Assembly (NCBI RefSeq): GCF_016894385.1
Contig: NZ_CP069811.1
Coordinates: 720,501-784,500, forward strand
Direction of reading: 5' to 3'
DNA: 64,000 nucleotides
DNA from: Cupriavidus oxalaticus
GTDB lineage: Bacteria > Pseudomonadota > Gammaproteobacteria > Burkholderiales > Burkholderiaceae
Within the stretch, counting starts at the first letter, position 1. The number at the start of each line of letters is the position of its first letter. The notes under the pieces are model-generated. The model did no database searches, was not told the origin of the DNA, and saw only the letters and a program-made list of their open reading frames with translations. Positions 36,827-45,963 of the stretch are shown here, piece after piece. The position numbers and the translations under genes were made by a program.

Positions 36827-38847
36827 GCCGGTGTCTCCTCGCGCGTGGAGGCGAGGGCGGGCGCGGCGGGTGCATTCGCCGGTGCAGGAGCGGCTTCGGC
36901 CGCGACGCGGCGGCGCAGCCGGTAGCGCTTGTCGCACGCCGCCAGCAGGCCACCCAGCGCCATCAGCACGCACCCGGCCCAGATCCAGTCGACAAAAGGC
37001 TTGACGTGGATGCGCACGGCCCAGGCGCTGCCGTCGACATTCTCGCCCAGTGCCACGTACAGGTCGCGCGTGAGGCCGCTGTCGATCGCGGCCTCGGTGG
37101 TCGGCATGTCCTGGCTGCGGTAGATGCGCCGCTCGGGATGGAGCACCGCCACGCGCTTGCCGTCGCGCGCTGCGGTCAGCGTGCCGCGCAGCGCATCGTA
37201 GTTGGGGCCGGCGGCCTGCCTCACGCCGGCGAAGCGGAAGTCGTAGCCGCCGACGCTGACGGTATCGCCCGCGCGCATCGGCAGTTCACGCAGGCTTTCC
37301 TGCCCGGTGACCAGCGTCACGCCCGCGATGAAGATGCCGACGCCGGCATGCGCCAGCAGCATGCCCCAGTAGCTCGGCGCGAGCTGGCGCAGCGCGCTGA
37401 AGCGGCGCCCCTGCTGGTGGCGCAGCCGAGCCGCCAGGCTCGCCACCGCGCTCAGCACGCACCATGCCGCCAGCAGCAGCCCCAGCCCGGTCATGGCGGA
37501 GGCGTTGCGCAGCACCAGCAGCAGCCCCAGGCCGATGGCCACGCTGGCGATGCCGGCCCAGCGCAGCCGCTGCGCCATGTCGGGCAGGCTGCCATGGCGC
37601 CAGCGCGCCAGCGGCGCCGCGCCCATCAGCAGCACCGCGGGAGCCATCAGCGGCACGAACACCTGCTCGAAGTAGGCGGGGCCAACCGAGATCTTGCCCA
37701 GCCCCAGGACATCGACCAGCAGCGGGTAGAGCGTGCCGAGCAGCACCGTTGCCGCCGCCACCGCCAGCAGCACGTTGTTGGCCAGCAGCAGCGATTCGCG
37801 CGAGACCGCGGCAAACTCGACACGCCGCGACACGCACGACAGGCGCGGCGCGCGCCATGCGTACAGCGCCAGCGCGATGCCGGTGACCAGGCCGAGCAGG
37901 GCCAGGATGAAGATGCCGCGCTTGGGATCGACCGCGAACGCATGGACCGAGGTCAGCACGCCGGAGCGGACCAGGAAGGTGCCGAGCAGGCTCAGCGAGA
38001 AGGTGAAGATCGCCAGCAGCACGGTCCATGCGCGGAACGCCCCGCGCTTCTCCGTGACCGCGAGCGAATGCATCAGCGCGGTGCCGGCCAGCCATGGCAT
38101 GAACGAGGCGTTCTCGACCGGGTCCCAGAACCACCATCCGCCCCAGCCCAGTTCGTAATATGCCCACGCGCTGCCAAGCATGATGCCCAGCGTCAGGAAG
38201 GCCCACGCCACCGTGGTCCACGGCCGCGACCAGCGCGCCCAGGCGGCATCCACGCGTCCGGCCAGCAGCGCCGCCACGGCAAAGGCAAAGGTCACCGAGA
38301 AACCGACATAGCCCATGTAGAGCAGCGGCGGGTGGAATACCATGCCCGGGTCCTGCAGCAGCGGATTGAGGTCGCGCCCCGCCATTGCCGGCGGCAGCAG
38401 CCGCACGAAGGGGTTGGAGGCAAACAGCAGGAACAGCAGGAAGCCCGCGCTGATCGCGCCCATCACGCCCAGCACGCGCGCCACCGCGGCCAGCGGCAGC
38501 TGGCGGCTGAAGTGCGCCACCGCCAGCGACCACAGCGCCAGCATCAGCGTCCACAGCAGCATCGAGCCCTCATGCCCGCCCCATACCGCTGCCACGCGGT
38601 AGGCCAGCGGCAGCGCGCTGTTGGCGTTGGCGGCGACATAGCGCACGCTGAAGTCGTTGGCGATGAAACTCCAGGTCAGCGCCGCGAACGACAACGCCAC
38701 CAGCGCGCATTGCACGCGCGCCGCCGGCCGCGCCACCGCCATCCACGCCAGCCTGCCGCGCGCTGCCCCGGCCAGCGGCACCACTGCCTGCACCAGCGCG
38801 GCCAGCAGCGCGACGATCAGGGCAAAGTGTCCCAGTTCCGCAATCAT
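36823..38847 (-). CDS. ccmF: Haem lyase subunit CcmF
   Basis: The 674-residue membrane protein with about 14-15 helices is the core of cytochrome c synthetase, joining haem from CcmE to apocytochrome. The haem-binding WWD motif is present as [20 protein letters not shown] (about 230-249), with conserved histidines nearby ([11 protein letters not shown] and the [12 protein letters not shown] region). A large periplasmic loop lies before the last helix ([22 protein letters not shown]). Length and order are normal. It overlaps ccmE and ccmG by 4 bp each. Confidence 0.94.
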   Translation of the reverse strand: MIAELGHFALIVALLAALVQAVVPLAGAARGRLAWMAVARPAARVQCALVALSFAALTWSFIANDFSVRYVAANANSALPLAYRVAAVWGGHEGSMLLWTLMLALWSLAVAHFSRQLPLAAVARVLGVMGAISAGFLLFLLFASNPFVRLLPPAMAGRDLNPLLQDPGMVFHPPLLYMGYVGFSVTFAFAVAALLAGRVDAAWARWSRPWTTVAWAFLTLGIMLGSAWAYYELGWGGWWFWDPVENASFMPWLAGTALMHSLAVTEKRGAFRAWTVLLAIFTFSLSLLGTFLVRSGVLTSVHAFAVDPKRGIFILALLGLVTGIALALYAWRAPRLSCVSRRVEFAAVSRESLLLANNVLLAVAAATVLLGTLYPLLVDVLGLGKISVGPAYFEQVFVPLMAPAVLLMGAAPLARWRHGSLPDMAQRLRWAGIASVAIGLGLLLVLRNASAMTGLGLLLAAWCVLSAVASLAARLRHQQGRRFSALRQLAPSYWGMLLAHAGVGIFIAGVTLVTGQESLRELPMRAGDTVSVGGYDFRFAGVRQAAGPNYDALRGTLTAARDGKRVAVLHPERRIYRSQDMPTTEAAIDSGLTRDLYVALGENVDGSAWAVRIHVKPFVDWIWAGCVLMALGGLLAACDKRYRLRRRVAAEAAPAPANAPAAPALASTREETPA

Positions 38848-39317
38848 TGGCGCGCTCCCTGCGCCGGCGCACCGGCCGCCATGCGGCGGTTCACCTGTTC
38901 GGCCTGCTTCAGCGCATCGGCGGCTTCGGGCGGCATGTAGTTTTCGTCGTGCTTGGCCAGCACCTCGCTGGCGACGAAGGTGCCGTCGGCTTCCAGCTTG
39001 CCGCGCGCGACCACGCCCTTGCCCTCGCGGAACAGGTCGGGCAGCAGGCCGCGGTATCGCACCGGCACCTGGCGCGCGGTGTCGGTGACGACAAAGCGTA
39101 CGGTCATGCCGTCGCCTTCGCGCCGGATCGAGCCGGGTTCGACCAGTCCGCCGAGCCGGAAGCTGCGCGCCACCGGCGCCTCCTGCGCGGCCACCTGGCT
39201 CGGGCTGAAGAAGAACACCAGGTTGGAGCGGAAGGCATTGAGCACCAGCGCCAGCGCGATGCCGCCGCAGGCCAGGGCCGCGGCGAGCATGCCGAAGCGG
39301 CGCTGGCGCGGCGTCAT
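38844..39317 (-). CDS. ccmE: Haem chaperone CcmE
   Basis: The 157-residue protein has an N-terminal membrane helix (about 9-29) and a periplasmic OB-fold. The covalent haem ligand is His123 in [24 protein letters not shown] and [20 protein letters not shown] are conserved strands. It carries haem from CcmC to CcmF. It overlaps both neighbours by ATGA. Confidence 0.94.
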   Translation of the reverse strand: MTPRQRRFGMLAAALACGGIALALVLNAFRSNLVFFFSPSQVAAQEAPVARSFRLGGLVEPGSIRREGDGMTVRFVVTDTARQVPVRYRGLLPDLFREGKGVVARGKLEADGTFVASEVLAKHDENYMPPEAADALKQAEQVNRRMAAGAPAQGARQ

Positions 39318-39463
39318 CGGCGCGTGCCGGCCGGTTGCGCGCCGGCGCGGCAGCGGCGCGCCAGCAGCGCCAGTTCCAGCGCCAGCAGCAGCGCGCTCAT
39401 GCCGAACGCGCCGGCGATGAAAATGCCATGGTGCCCGTAGGGCAGCAGCGACGACAGGCTCAT
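39314..39463 (-). CDS. ccmD: Haem exporter subunit CcmD
   Basis: The 49-residue protein has one helix ([22 protein letters not shown]) and a basic C-terminal end. The N-terminal [10 protein letters not shown] is typical. It stabilises the CcmC-CcmE haem complex and helps its release by CcmAB. The ATG at 39461-39463 overlaps the ccmC stop as ATGA and the stop overlaps ccmE. A much longer frame through this region is an artefact of reading ccmC out of frame. Confidence 0.88.
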   Translation of the reverse strand: MSLSSLLPYGHHGIFIAGAFGMSALLLALELALLARRCRAGAQPAGTRR

Positions 39464-40230
39464 GATATCTCTCCGTTGATTGGCACCTCGCCGCGCTCGC
39501 GCAGGATGCAGCGCACGCGCACCAGCGCCACGGCGATGGTGTACATCCAGCATGCCAGCGCCATCAGCAGCATGCCGGCCAGCATGGTGGCCGCCATCGA
39601 CGGCGCCGCGGTCAGGCTGACGGAAGCGCCCTGGTGCAGCGTGTTCCACCATTGCACCGAGAAGTAGATCACCGGGATATTGGCCACGCCCACCAGCGCC
39701 AGCACCGCGCAGGCGCGCTCGGCGCGGCGCGGCTCGTCGATGGCGGATTCCAGCGCGATAAAGCCAAGGTACAGGAACAGCAGGATCAGTTCGGAGGTCA
39801 GCCGCGCATCCCAGACCCACCACGTGCCCCAGGTCGGCTGGCCCCACAGCGCGCCGGTCCACAGCGCCAGCGCCGTGAACAGCGCGCCGGTGGGCGCCAG
39901 CGCCGAGGCCATCATCGACGACAGCCGCGTGCGCAGCACCAGCGCCAGCGCGCAGTAGCCCGCCATGACCAGGTAGATGAACATCGACATCCATGCCGCC
40001 GGCACGTGGATGAAGATGATGCGGTAGACCTCGCCCTGCTGCGCGTCGGTCGGCGCCACGGCAAAGCCCACATACAGGCCGGCCAGGGCAAACAGCGCCG
40101 CCGCGGCGAAGAACCACGGCGCCATGCGCCCGGCCAGCGGATAGAACCGTACCGGCGCCGCATATGCCATCCAGGCGACACGCGCCTGCGGCGCCTCGGC
40201 AGTGTGCAGCGATGGCAGCGGCTGGCTCAT
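39460..40230 (-). CDS. ccmC: Haem exporter protein CcmC
   Basis: The 256-residue membrane protein has six helices and the tryptophan-rich [22 protein letters not shown] motif region (about 128-148) that handles haem; periplasmic histidines are in [13 protein letters not shown] and the WWNTLHQG loop. It loads haem onto CcmE. The N-terminus is extended by about 15 residues before the first helix. The ATG at 40228-40230 overlaps the ccmB stop as ATGA. Confidence 0.93.
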   Translation of the reverse strand: MSQPLPSLHTAEAPQARVAWMAYAAPVRFYPLAGRMAPWFFAAAALFALAGLYVGFAVAPTDAQQGEVYRIIFIHVPAAWMSMFIYLVMAGYCALALVLRTRLSSMMASALAPTGALFTALALWTGALWGQPTWGTWWVWDARLTSELILLFLYLGFIALESAIDEPRRAERACAVLALVGVANIPVIYFSVQWWNTLHQGASVSLTAAPSMAATMLAGMLLMALACWMYTIAVALVRVRCILRERGEVPINGEIS

Positions 40231-40904
40231 GCCGGCGTCTCCATGGCGATGCGCAGCCCGGCGGCGGTGGCCAGCGGGCACAGGAACAGCGACAGCGCCA
40301 GGCATGCGCCCAGCAGCGAGAACTGCGGCACCACGTCGAGCCCGGCATCGGCGGCCGCCGCGGCGCTGGCGCCGAACACGAGCACCGGCACGCACAGCGG
40401 CAGCACCAGGATGCACAGCAGCACCGCGCCGCCGCGCACGCCCAGCGTCAGCGCGGCGCCGACGGCGCCGATCAGGCTCAGTGCCGGCGTGCCGACCAGC
40501 AGCGAGGCCGACAGCAGCAGCGCTGCGCTCCACGGCAGCCCGTATTGCTGCGCCAGCAACGGCGTCAGCAGCAACAGCGGCAGGCCACTGGTCAGCCAGT
40601 GCGCCGCGATCTTCGCCAGTACCAGCAGCGCCAGCGGATGGGGCGACAGCAGCAGCTGGTCGAGGCTGCCGTCCGCATGCTCCTGCGCGAACAGCCGCGA
40701 CAGCGACAGCATCGACGCCAGCAGTGCCGTGACCCACAGGATCCCGGGCGCCAGCGCGCGCAGCTGCTGCGGCTCGGGGCCGAGCGCCAGCGGGAACAGG
40801 CTCGCCGCGATGACAAAGAACACCACGCTGCCGAGCAGGCTGCCGCGCCGGCGCCAGGACAGCGACACGTCGTGCGCGACGATGGCGGCCAGGGTGCGGG
40901 TCAT
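40227..40904 (-). CDS. ccmB: Haem exporter protein CcmB
   Basis: The 225-residue permease has six hydrophobic segments, with the family features HDVSLSWRRRGSLLGSVVFF, LFAQEHADGSLDQLLLSPHPL and TLGVRGGAVLLCILVLPLCVPVLVF-like stretch near the C-terminal half. With the ATPase CcmA it releases haem-loaded CcmE from CcmCD. The ATG at 40902-40904 overlaps the ccmA stop; the longer upstream frame would lie in ccmA. Confidence 0.92.
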   Translation of the reverse strand: MTRTLAAIVAHDVSLSWRRRGSLLGSVVFFVIAASLFPLALGPEPQQLRALAPGILWVTALLASMLSLSRLFAQEHADGSLDQLLLSPHPLALLVLAKIAAHWLTSGLPLLLLTPLLAQQYGLPWSAALLLSASLLVGTPALSLIGAVGAALTLGVRGGAVLLCILVLPLCVPVLVFGASAAAAADAGLDVVPQFSLLGACLALSLFLCPLATAAGLRIAMETPA

Positions 40905-41548
40905 GCCGGTGCCTCCAGCCGCAGCACCGCGCCGCCGGCACGCAGCAACTGGTGGGTGGCGATCACCGCCATGCCGCCCGCTGCCAGGTGCGCTTCGAGC
41001 TGCGCGTCGAAGCGCGCGCAGGCGTCGGCATCCAGCGCCGCCACCGGTTCGTCGAGCAGCCACAGCGCGCGCCGCGCCAGCGACAAGCGCGCCAGCGCCA
41101 CGCGCCGGCGCTGGCCCTGCGACAGCGCGCGCACCGGTGTGCGCGCGACGCGCTCCAGCGCCTGCGCGGCGAGGGCACGGTCGAGCGCGCCCGCATCGCC
41201 GGCACCGGCCATGCGCGCGGCAAAGCGCAGGTTTTCAGCGGGGCTCAGGTCCGGGTCGATGCCATTGGCATGGCCGACATAGGCAAGCGCCTGCAGGTAG
41301 GCAGGATCGCCGGCGCGCACCGGCCGCCCCTGCCAGTGCAACGTGCCTTCGTCCGGCACGGCGAGGCCGCACAGCACGCGCAGCAGGCTGGTCTTGCCGC
41401 TGCCATTGGCGCCCAGTACCTGCAGCAGGCAGCCGGGCGACAGCGCCAGGTCGATGCCGCGCAGCACCGGGCGGCCGGCGCGCGACAGGCCCAGCCCTTC
41501 ACCGCTCAGCGCGGGGGCGTGGTCTGGCCGGACGGCGGATGGCGGCAC
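40901..41548 (-). CDS. ccmA: Haem exporter ATPase CcmA
   Basis: The 215-residue ABC ATPase has Walker A GANGSGKTSLLRVL, signature LSQGQRRRVALARL and Walker B ALWLLDEPVAALD. It is the first gene of the ccm operon. The start is GTG (41546-41548); its ribosome site GGAG is inside the last codons of napC, whose stop is 3 bp away, so ccm is probably cotranscribed and coupled with nap. Confidence 0.92.
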   Translation of the reverse strand: MPPSAVRPDHAPALSGEGLGLSRAGRPVLRGIDLALSPGCLLQVLGANGSGKTSLLRVLCGLAVPDEGTLHWQGRPVRAGDPAYLQALAYVGHANGIDPDLSPAENLRFAARMAGAGDAGALDRALAAQALERVARTPVRALSQGQRRRVALARLSLARRALWLLDEPVAALDADACARFDAQLEAHLAAGGMAVIATHQLLRAGGAVLRLEAPA

Positions 41549-41551
41549 GCG

Positions 41552-42148
41552 TCATTTCTCCTCGGCCTTGGATACGTCTGGCAGGTGGTGCGCGATCCCC
41601 TTGTGGCAGTCGATGCAGGTCTTTTCCTTGTTGGCGAGATAAGTCGAGTGCATGGCCTGCGCGCGCGGGCTCTGCCGCGTGAAGTCCATCGACTGGTAGT
41701 CATGGCAGTTGCGGCATTCCAGCGAATCGTTGGCCTTGAAGCGGGCCCATTCGTGCTGTGCCAGCGTGAGCCGGTGCGCCTGGAACTTCTCGCGTGTGTC
41801 GACGGTGCCGAAGACCTTGGCCCAGACCTCCTTGGACGCCTGCATCTTGCGCGCCATCTTGTCGGTCCAGTTGTGCGGCACGTGGCAGTCCGAGCATTTG
41901 GCGCGCACGCCGCTGCGGTTGGTGAAGTGGATGGTGCCCTGCAGCTCCTGGTAGACGTTGTCGCGCATCTCGTGGCAGCCGGTGCAGAACTGCTCGGTGT
42001 TGGTCAGTTCCAGCGCGGTATTGAACGCGCCCCAGAACACCACGCCGGCGACAAAGCCGCCCAGTGTCAGGAAGCCCAGGCTGAAATACGCACTGGGCCG
42101 GTTGATGGTCCGCCAGTAGCGCTTGAGCAGGTCGAGCATGGCGCGCAT
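41552..42148 (-). CDS. napC: Tetrahaem cytochrome c NapC
   Basis: The 198-residue membrane-anchored cytochrome takes electrons from quinol and passes them to NapAB. An N-terminal helix (about 17-40) is followed by four CxxCH haem sites: CTGCH, CSDCH, CRNCH and [23 protein letters not shown] and [21 protein letters not shown] are NapC/NirT family signatures. The ATG at 42146-42148 is chosen; a TTG just upstream and an ATG three codons later are possible. The gap to napB is 49 bp. Confidence 0.93.
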   Translation of the reverse strand: MRAMLDLLKRYWRTINRPSAYFSLGFLTLGGFVAGVVFWGAFNTALELTNTEQFCTGCHEMRDNVYQELQGTIHFTNRSGVRAKCSDCHVPHNWTDKMARKMQASKEVWAKVFGTVDTREKFQAHRLTLAQHEWARFKANDSLECRNCHDYQSMDFTRQSPRAQAMHSTYLANKEKTCIDCHKGIAHHLPDVSKAEEK

Positions 42149-42197
42149 CCGCAATGAGGTTGATGTCGTGGCCGGGCGCAGCTATCTGGTCGCTCCC

Positions 42198-42728
42198 TTA
42201 TTTGGCCGCTCCCTTGGTGTCGGCCGCTCCTTTCGCGCCGGGCTTGCGCTTGAGCATCTGCTCGACATCGATGAAGCTATTGCCCACCAGTGGCTTGGCC
42301 TCCGCCTGCGGCACGTGGCATTGCGTGCAGAAATAGCGGCGCGGCGACACTTCGGCCAGCACGTTGTTGTCGCGGTCCATGTAGTGCGTGATGCTGACCG
42401 GGATCGCCTGGGTCTCTTCGGTGCGGGTGCGCGCGTGGCAGAACATGCAGCGGTTGAAATCCTTGTCGACCTGGTAGCCGTCGATCTTGTGCGGGATCGT
42501 CGGCGGCTGCATGGTGTAGTTGCGGTTGCGGCGGATGTCCTTGTTCTCGGTCGGGTACAGGATCGGGGCCTTGGCCTCGTTGCCGATGGGTGTGGGCCCG
42601 CGCATGGCATCGACCAGGCCTTGCTGCGGTTGCTGCTGCGCGCGCGCCGGCAGCGGTGCCGTCGCCAGCACCGCCAGCAGCAGCGTGAGCAAGGCCAGCA
42701 GTGGCAGCCAGGATCGACTCGGTTTCAT
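42198..42728 (-). CDS. napB: Dihaem cytochrome c NapB
   Basis: The 176-residue periplasmic subunit has a signal peptide (about 1-30, ending PARAQ) and two CxxCH sites, RCMFCHA and FCTQCHVPQA, with axial histidines in PPTIPHKIDGY and SITHYMDRDN. It passes electrons from NapC to NapA. The short charged tail (KPGAKGAADTKGAAK) is an addition. The ATG at 42726-42728 begins the signal peptide and lies 26 bp after napA. Confidence 0.93.
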   Translation of the reverse strand: MKPSRSWLPLLALLTLLLAVLATAPLPARAQQQPQQGLVDAMRGPTPIGNEAKAPILYPTENKDIRRNRNYTMQPPTIPHKIDGYQVDKDFNRCMFCHARTRTEETQAIPVSITHYMDRDNNVLAEVSPRRYFCTQCHVPQAEAKPLVGNSFIDVEQMLKRKPGAKGAADTKGAAK

Positions 42729-42754
42729 GGCGTCTCCCTGTTGTATCGGCCGCG

Positions 42755-45250
42755 CTAGACCTTGACGATCTTGACCGCGCACTTCTTGAAGTCGGTCTGC
42801 AGCGAGATCGGGCAGGTCGCGTCCAGCGTTACCTTGTTGATCAGCTGGCTGGCGTCGAACCATGGCACGAACACCAGCCCGCGCGGCGGCGCGTCGCGTC
42901 CGCGGGTCTCCACGCGCGAGCGCATGCGCCCGCGCCGCGACACCACTTCCACTTCCACGCCGCGGCGCAGGCCCATGGCCCTGGCGTCTTCGGGGTGCAT
43001 GAACACCACCGCGTTGGGGAAGGAACGGTACAGCTCGGGCACGCGCCGCGTCATCGAGCCGGAATGCCAGTGCTCCAGCACGCGGCCGGTGACCAGCCAG
43101 TACGGATACTCCTTGTCGGGCGATTCGGGAGGCGGCTCGTAGGGCAGGGCGAAGATCACCGCCTTGCCGTCCGGGTGGCCGTAGAACTGGTAGCCGGTGC
43201 CGGCCTTGACGTACGGGTCGCTGCCTTCGCGGTAGCGCCAGCGGGTTTCCTTGCCGTTGACCACCGGCCAGCGCAGGCCGCGCGCTTCATGGTAGGCGTT
43301 GAACGGCGCCAGGTCGTGGCCATGGCCGCGGCCGAAGGTGGCATATTCCTCGAACAGCCCCTTCTGCACGTAGAAGCCGAAGGCCTTGGCCTCGGCGTTG
43401 TTGTACTCGGCGCTGATTTCCTTGAGCGGAAACTTGTCGACCTGCCCGTTGCGGTAGAGCACGTCGAACAGGGTCTTGCCGCGGTACTCGGGCTTCTTCG
43501 CGATCAGGTCGGCGGGCCACACGTCCTCGACCTTGAAGCGCTTGGAAAACTCCATCAGTTGCCACAGGTCCGAGCGCGCATCGCCCGGCGCATCGACGAG
43601 CTGGTGCCAGAACTGCGTGCGGCGCTCGGCATTGCCATAGGCGCCTTCCTTCTCGACCCACATCGCGCTGGGCAGGATCAGGTCTGCGGCCAGCGCGGTG
43701 ACGGTGGGATAGGCGTCGGACACCACCACGAAATTCTGCGGATTGCGGTAGCCCGGCAGCCCTTCCTCCATCAGGTTGGCCGCTGCCTGCATGTTGTTGT
43801 TGACCTGCACCCAGTACGCATTGAGCTTGCCGTCCTTGAGCATGCGGTTCTGCAGCACGGCGTGGTAGCCCGGCTTGTCGGGGATGGTGCCTGCCGGCAG
43901 CTTCCAGATGCGCTCGGCCTCTTCGCGGTGCTTGGGATTGGTCACCACCATGTCCGCCGGCAGCCGGTGCGAGAAGGTGCCCACCTCGCGCGCGGTGCCG
44001 CAAGCGGACGGTTGCCCGGTCAGCGAGAACGGGCTGTTGCCCGGCGTGGCGATCTTGCCGGTCAGCAAATGCAGGTTGTAGACCATGTTGTTGGCCCAGC
44101 TGCCGCGCGTATGCTGGTTGAAGCCCATGGTCCACAGCGACATCACCTTGATGTTGGGATCGGCATAGAGCTCGGCCAGCTGGTCGAGCTTGGCCTTGGG
44201 CACGCCCGACAGCTTGCTGACGGTATCGGCGTCATACTTGGCCACGAAGCGCGCGAAGTCGTCGAACGTGATCGGGCGCGAGGCGCCGGGATCGGCCGCG
44301 TTCTTGGCCGCCTTCTGCAGCGGATGCTCCGGGCGCAGGCCGTAGCCGATATTGGTCACGCCTTCCTTGAAGACGGTGTGCTTGTTGACGAAGTCCTTGT
44401 TGACCTTGTTGTTCTTGATGATGTAGTGGGCGATGTAGTTCATCATCGCCAGGTCGGTCTGCGGCTTGAAGATGACCGGGATGTCGGCCAGGTCGAAGGA
44501 GCGGTGCGTAAAGGTGGACAGCACCGCCACGCGAGTCTTCGGATGGCTCAGGCGCCGGTCGGTGATGCGGGTCCACAGGATGGGATGCATCTCGGCCATG
44601 TTCGAGCCCCACAGCACGAAGGCATCGGCGGCCTCGAAATCGTCATAGCAGCCCATCGGCTCGTCCATGCCGAAGGTGCGCATGAAGCCCTGTACCGCCG
44701 ATGCCATGCAGTGGCGCGCATTGGGATCGATGTTGTTGGAGCGGAATCCGGCCTTGTAGAGCTTGGATGCGGCATAGCCTTCCCACACGGTCCACTGGCC
44801 CGAGCCGAACATGCCCACCGCGGTGGGGCCTTTCTCCTTCAGCACGCGCTTGAACTGCCGCTCCATTTCGTCGAAGGCGCGCTCCCACGTGACCGGCGCG
44901 AATTCGCCGTTCTTGTCGTACTGGCCGTTCTTCATGCGCAGCAGCGGCTTGGTCAGCCGGTCCTGGCCATACATGATTTTCGACAGGAAATAGCCCTTGA
45001 CGCAGTTCAGCCCCTTGTTGACCTCGGCCTGCGGGTCGCCGTTGGTGGCCACCACCTTGTTGTCCCTGACCGCCACCGTGACGCCGCAGCCGGTGCCGCA
45101 GAAGCGGCACGGCGCCTTGGACCATTTCAGCTTTGTCACTTCGCTGTCCGTGACAAAGTTGGCGGCCCCGGCCGGCAGCGTGACGCCGGCCACCGACGCC
45201 GTCGCGGCGACGGCGGTCTGCTTGATGAAATCGCGGCGGGAGATGTTCAT
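42755..45250 (-). CDS. napA: Periplasmic nitrate reductase catalytic subunit NapA
   Basis: The 831-residue molybdoenzyme reduces nitrate to nitrite in the periplasm. A Tat signal ([16 protein letters not shown], residues 4-19) is followed by the [4Fe-4S] site CRFCGTGC...C (cysteines about 46-82) and the molybdenum cysteine in [27 protein letters not shown] and other bis-MGD-binding stretches follow, and the C-terminal MoCo domain includes [12 protein letters not shown] [15 protein letters not shown]. Length and motifs are standard. The ATG at 45248-45250 overlaps the napD stop as ATGA. Confidence 0.96.
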   Translation of the reverse strand: MNISRRDFIKQTAVAATASVAGVTLPAGAANFVTDSEVTKLKWSKAPCRFCGTGCGVTVAVRDNKVVATNGDPQAEVNKGLNCVKGYFLSKIMYGQDRLTKPLLRMKNGQYDKNGEFAPVTWERAFDEMERQFKRVLKEKGPTAVGMFGSGQWTVWEGYAASKLYKAGFRSNNIDPNARHCMASAVQGFMRTFGMDEPMGCYDDFEAADAFVLWGSNMAEMHPILWTRITDRRLSHPKTRVAVLSTFTHRSFDLADIPVIFKPQTDLAMMNYIAHYIIKNNKVNKDFVNKHTVFKEGVTNIGYGLRPEHPLQKAAKNAADPGASRPITFDDFARFVAKYDADTVSKLSGVPKAKLDQLAELYADPNIKVMSLWTMGFNQHTRGSWANNMVYNLHLLTGKIATPGNSPFSLTGQPSACGTAREVGTFSHRLPADMVVTNPKHREEAERIWKLPAGTIPDKPGYHAVLQNRMLKDGKLNAYWVQVNNNMQAAANLMEEGLPGYRNPQNFVVVSDAYPTVTALAADLILPSAMWVEKEGAYGNAERRTQFWHQLVDAPGDARSDLWQLMEFSKRFKVEDVWPADLIAKKPEYRGKTLFDVLYRNGQVDKFPLKEISAEYNNAEAKAFGFYVQKGLFEEYATFGRGHGHDLAPFNAYHEARGLRWPVVNGKETRWRYREGSDPYVKAGTGYQFYGHPDGKAVIFALPYEPPPESPDKEYPYWLVTGRVLEHWHSGSMTRRVPELYRSFPNAVVFMHPEDARAMGLRRGVEVEVVSRRGRMRSRVETRGRDAPPRGLVFVPWFDASQLINKVTLDATCPISLQTDFKKCAVKIVKV

Positions 45251-45573
45251 CTTGCGCCCTCCTCGTAGATGGTCTCGCTCATGGCTTCGGCGTCTTCGTT
45301 GTGCTGGTAGACAAGCGCGGCCGACAGCACGCCGGGGAGCTGGTGGAGGTAGGTGAGGTGCGCGGCAATGGCGCGCGAGGTGGGCGCTTCGATGGTGACC
45401 ACGAGCTTGCCGGCATCGCTGGCGGCGTGGACCTCTGCGCCGGTGAGGGATTCGATGGCGCTGCGTACCTGCGCCACGCTGGCCGGATGCGCATGCACGA
45501 CGATGCCGGCAATATGCCACTCGTCGCTGGCTGGCAGCGGCTGGATGGGAATCGCACATCTGGCTGCGGGCAT
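45247..45573 (-). CDS. napD: NapD chaperone for NapA
   Basis: The 108-residue cytoplasmic chaperone binds the NapA Tat signal before export. The ferredoxin-like fold is recognised from [41 protein letters not shown] and [20 protein letters not shown] stands seven bases before the ATG at 45571-45573; two upstream starts (ATG 45579, TTG 45591) are less well placed. It overlaps napA, as is usual for this pair. Confidence 0.88.
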   Translation of the reverse strand: MPAARCAIPIQPLPASDEWHIAGIVVHAHPASVAQVRSAIESLTGAEVHAASDAGKLVVTIEAPTSRAIAAHLTYLHQLPGVLSAALVYQHNEDAEAMSETIYEEGAR

Positions 45574-45661
45574 GCGCATGCTCCGGTTCAATGCCGTTTC
45601 AGTCTGTGCTGCAGCTTGTTTTTTTATCTTACAACTCGCGCCAGCGGGGCGTGCCGCGCGT

Positions 45662-45829
45662 TCAGTGCGTTGGGGGACCGCTGACCAGCTGGGTCATCCA
45701 GACAATGAACCCATAGCCTGCCACGATGATGACGGAAAGTACCGGCACCATCACGGCGGTCAGAAACAGGAAGCTGCGCAGTTCTTCTTTCTTGCGCTGC
45801 GGATCGTGGACTTCCCCGGTTTCCATCAT
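45662..45829 (-). CDS. napE: NapE small membrane protein
   Basis: The 55-residue protein has one transmembrane helix (about 19-42) after a charged segment, DPQRKKEELRSFLFLTAVMV, which is the NapE signature. Its function is not established, but it commonly opens nap operons. Two adjacent ATGs (45829 and 45826) exist. A longer frame upstream overlaps the promoter and is not used. The gap to napD is 88 bp. Confidence 0.82.
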   Translation of the reverse strand: MMETGEVHDPQRKKEELRSFLFLTAVMVPVLSVIIVAGYGFIVWMTQLVSGPPTH

Positions 45830-45882
45830 GGCTTGAAGTAATCGGTGAAAGTGGTCAGGCAATGCACCTGATGCGTAACACC

Positions 45883-45911
45883 ATTAAAGGAAGCGTGGCC
45901 GAAGGTGTCAA
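45883..45911 (-). promoter_or_regulatory. Sigma-70-like promoter of the nap-ccm operon
   Basis: On the minus strand TTGACA (45911-45906) and TTTAAT (45888-45883) are separated by 17 bp, matching 6/6 and 5/6 of the consensus. Transcription would start near 45876 and leave a leader of about 47 bases before napE. I saw no clear FNR box around it. Confidence 0.65.
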
Positions 45912-45963
45912 GACTGCACTCGTGCGGCGTGCCGGCAGCCTGGGCAATGTCCGGTGCAACGGC

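Noticed and set aside
36712..38940. A 742-residue Gln/Arg/His-rich frame on the plus strand
   Set aside because: It lies antisense to ccmF; composition is that of a shadow frame and ccmF is certain.
39460..40941. A 493-residue version of CcmC
   Set aside because: The first part is ccmB read in the wrong frame. CcmC begins at 40230, overlapping the ccmB stop.
45840..45963. FNR box before nap
   Set aside because: I looked for TTGAT-N4-ATCAA. Only weak partial matches were found, so none is claimed.
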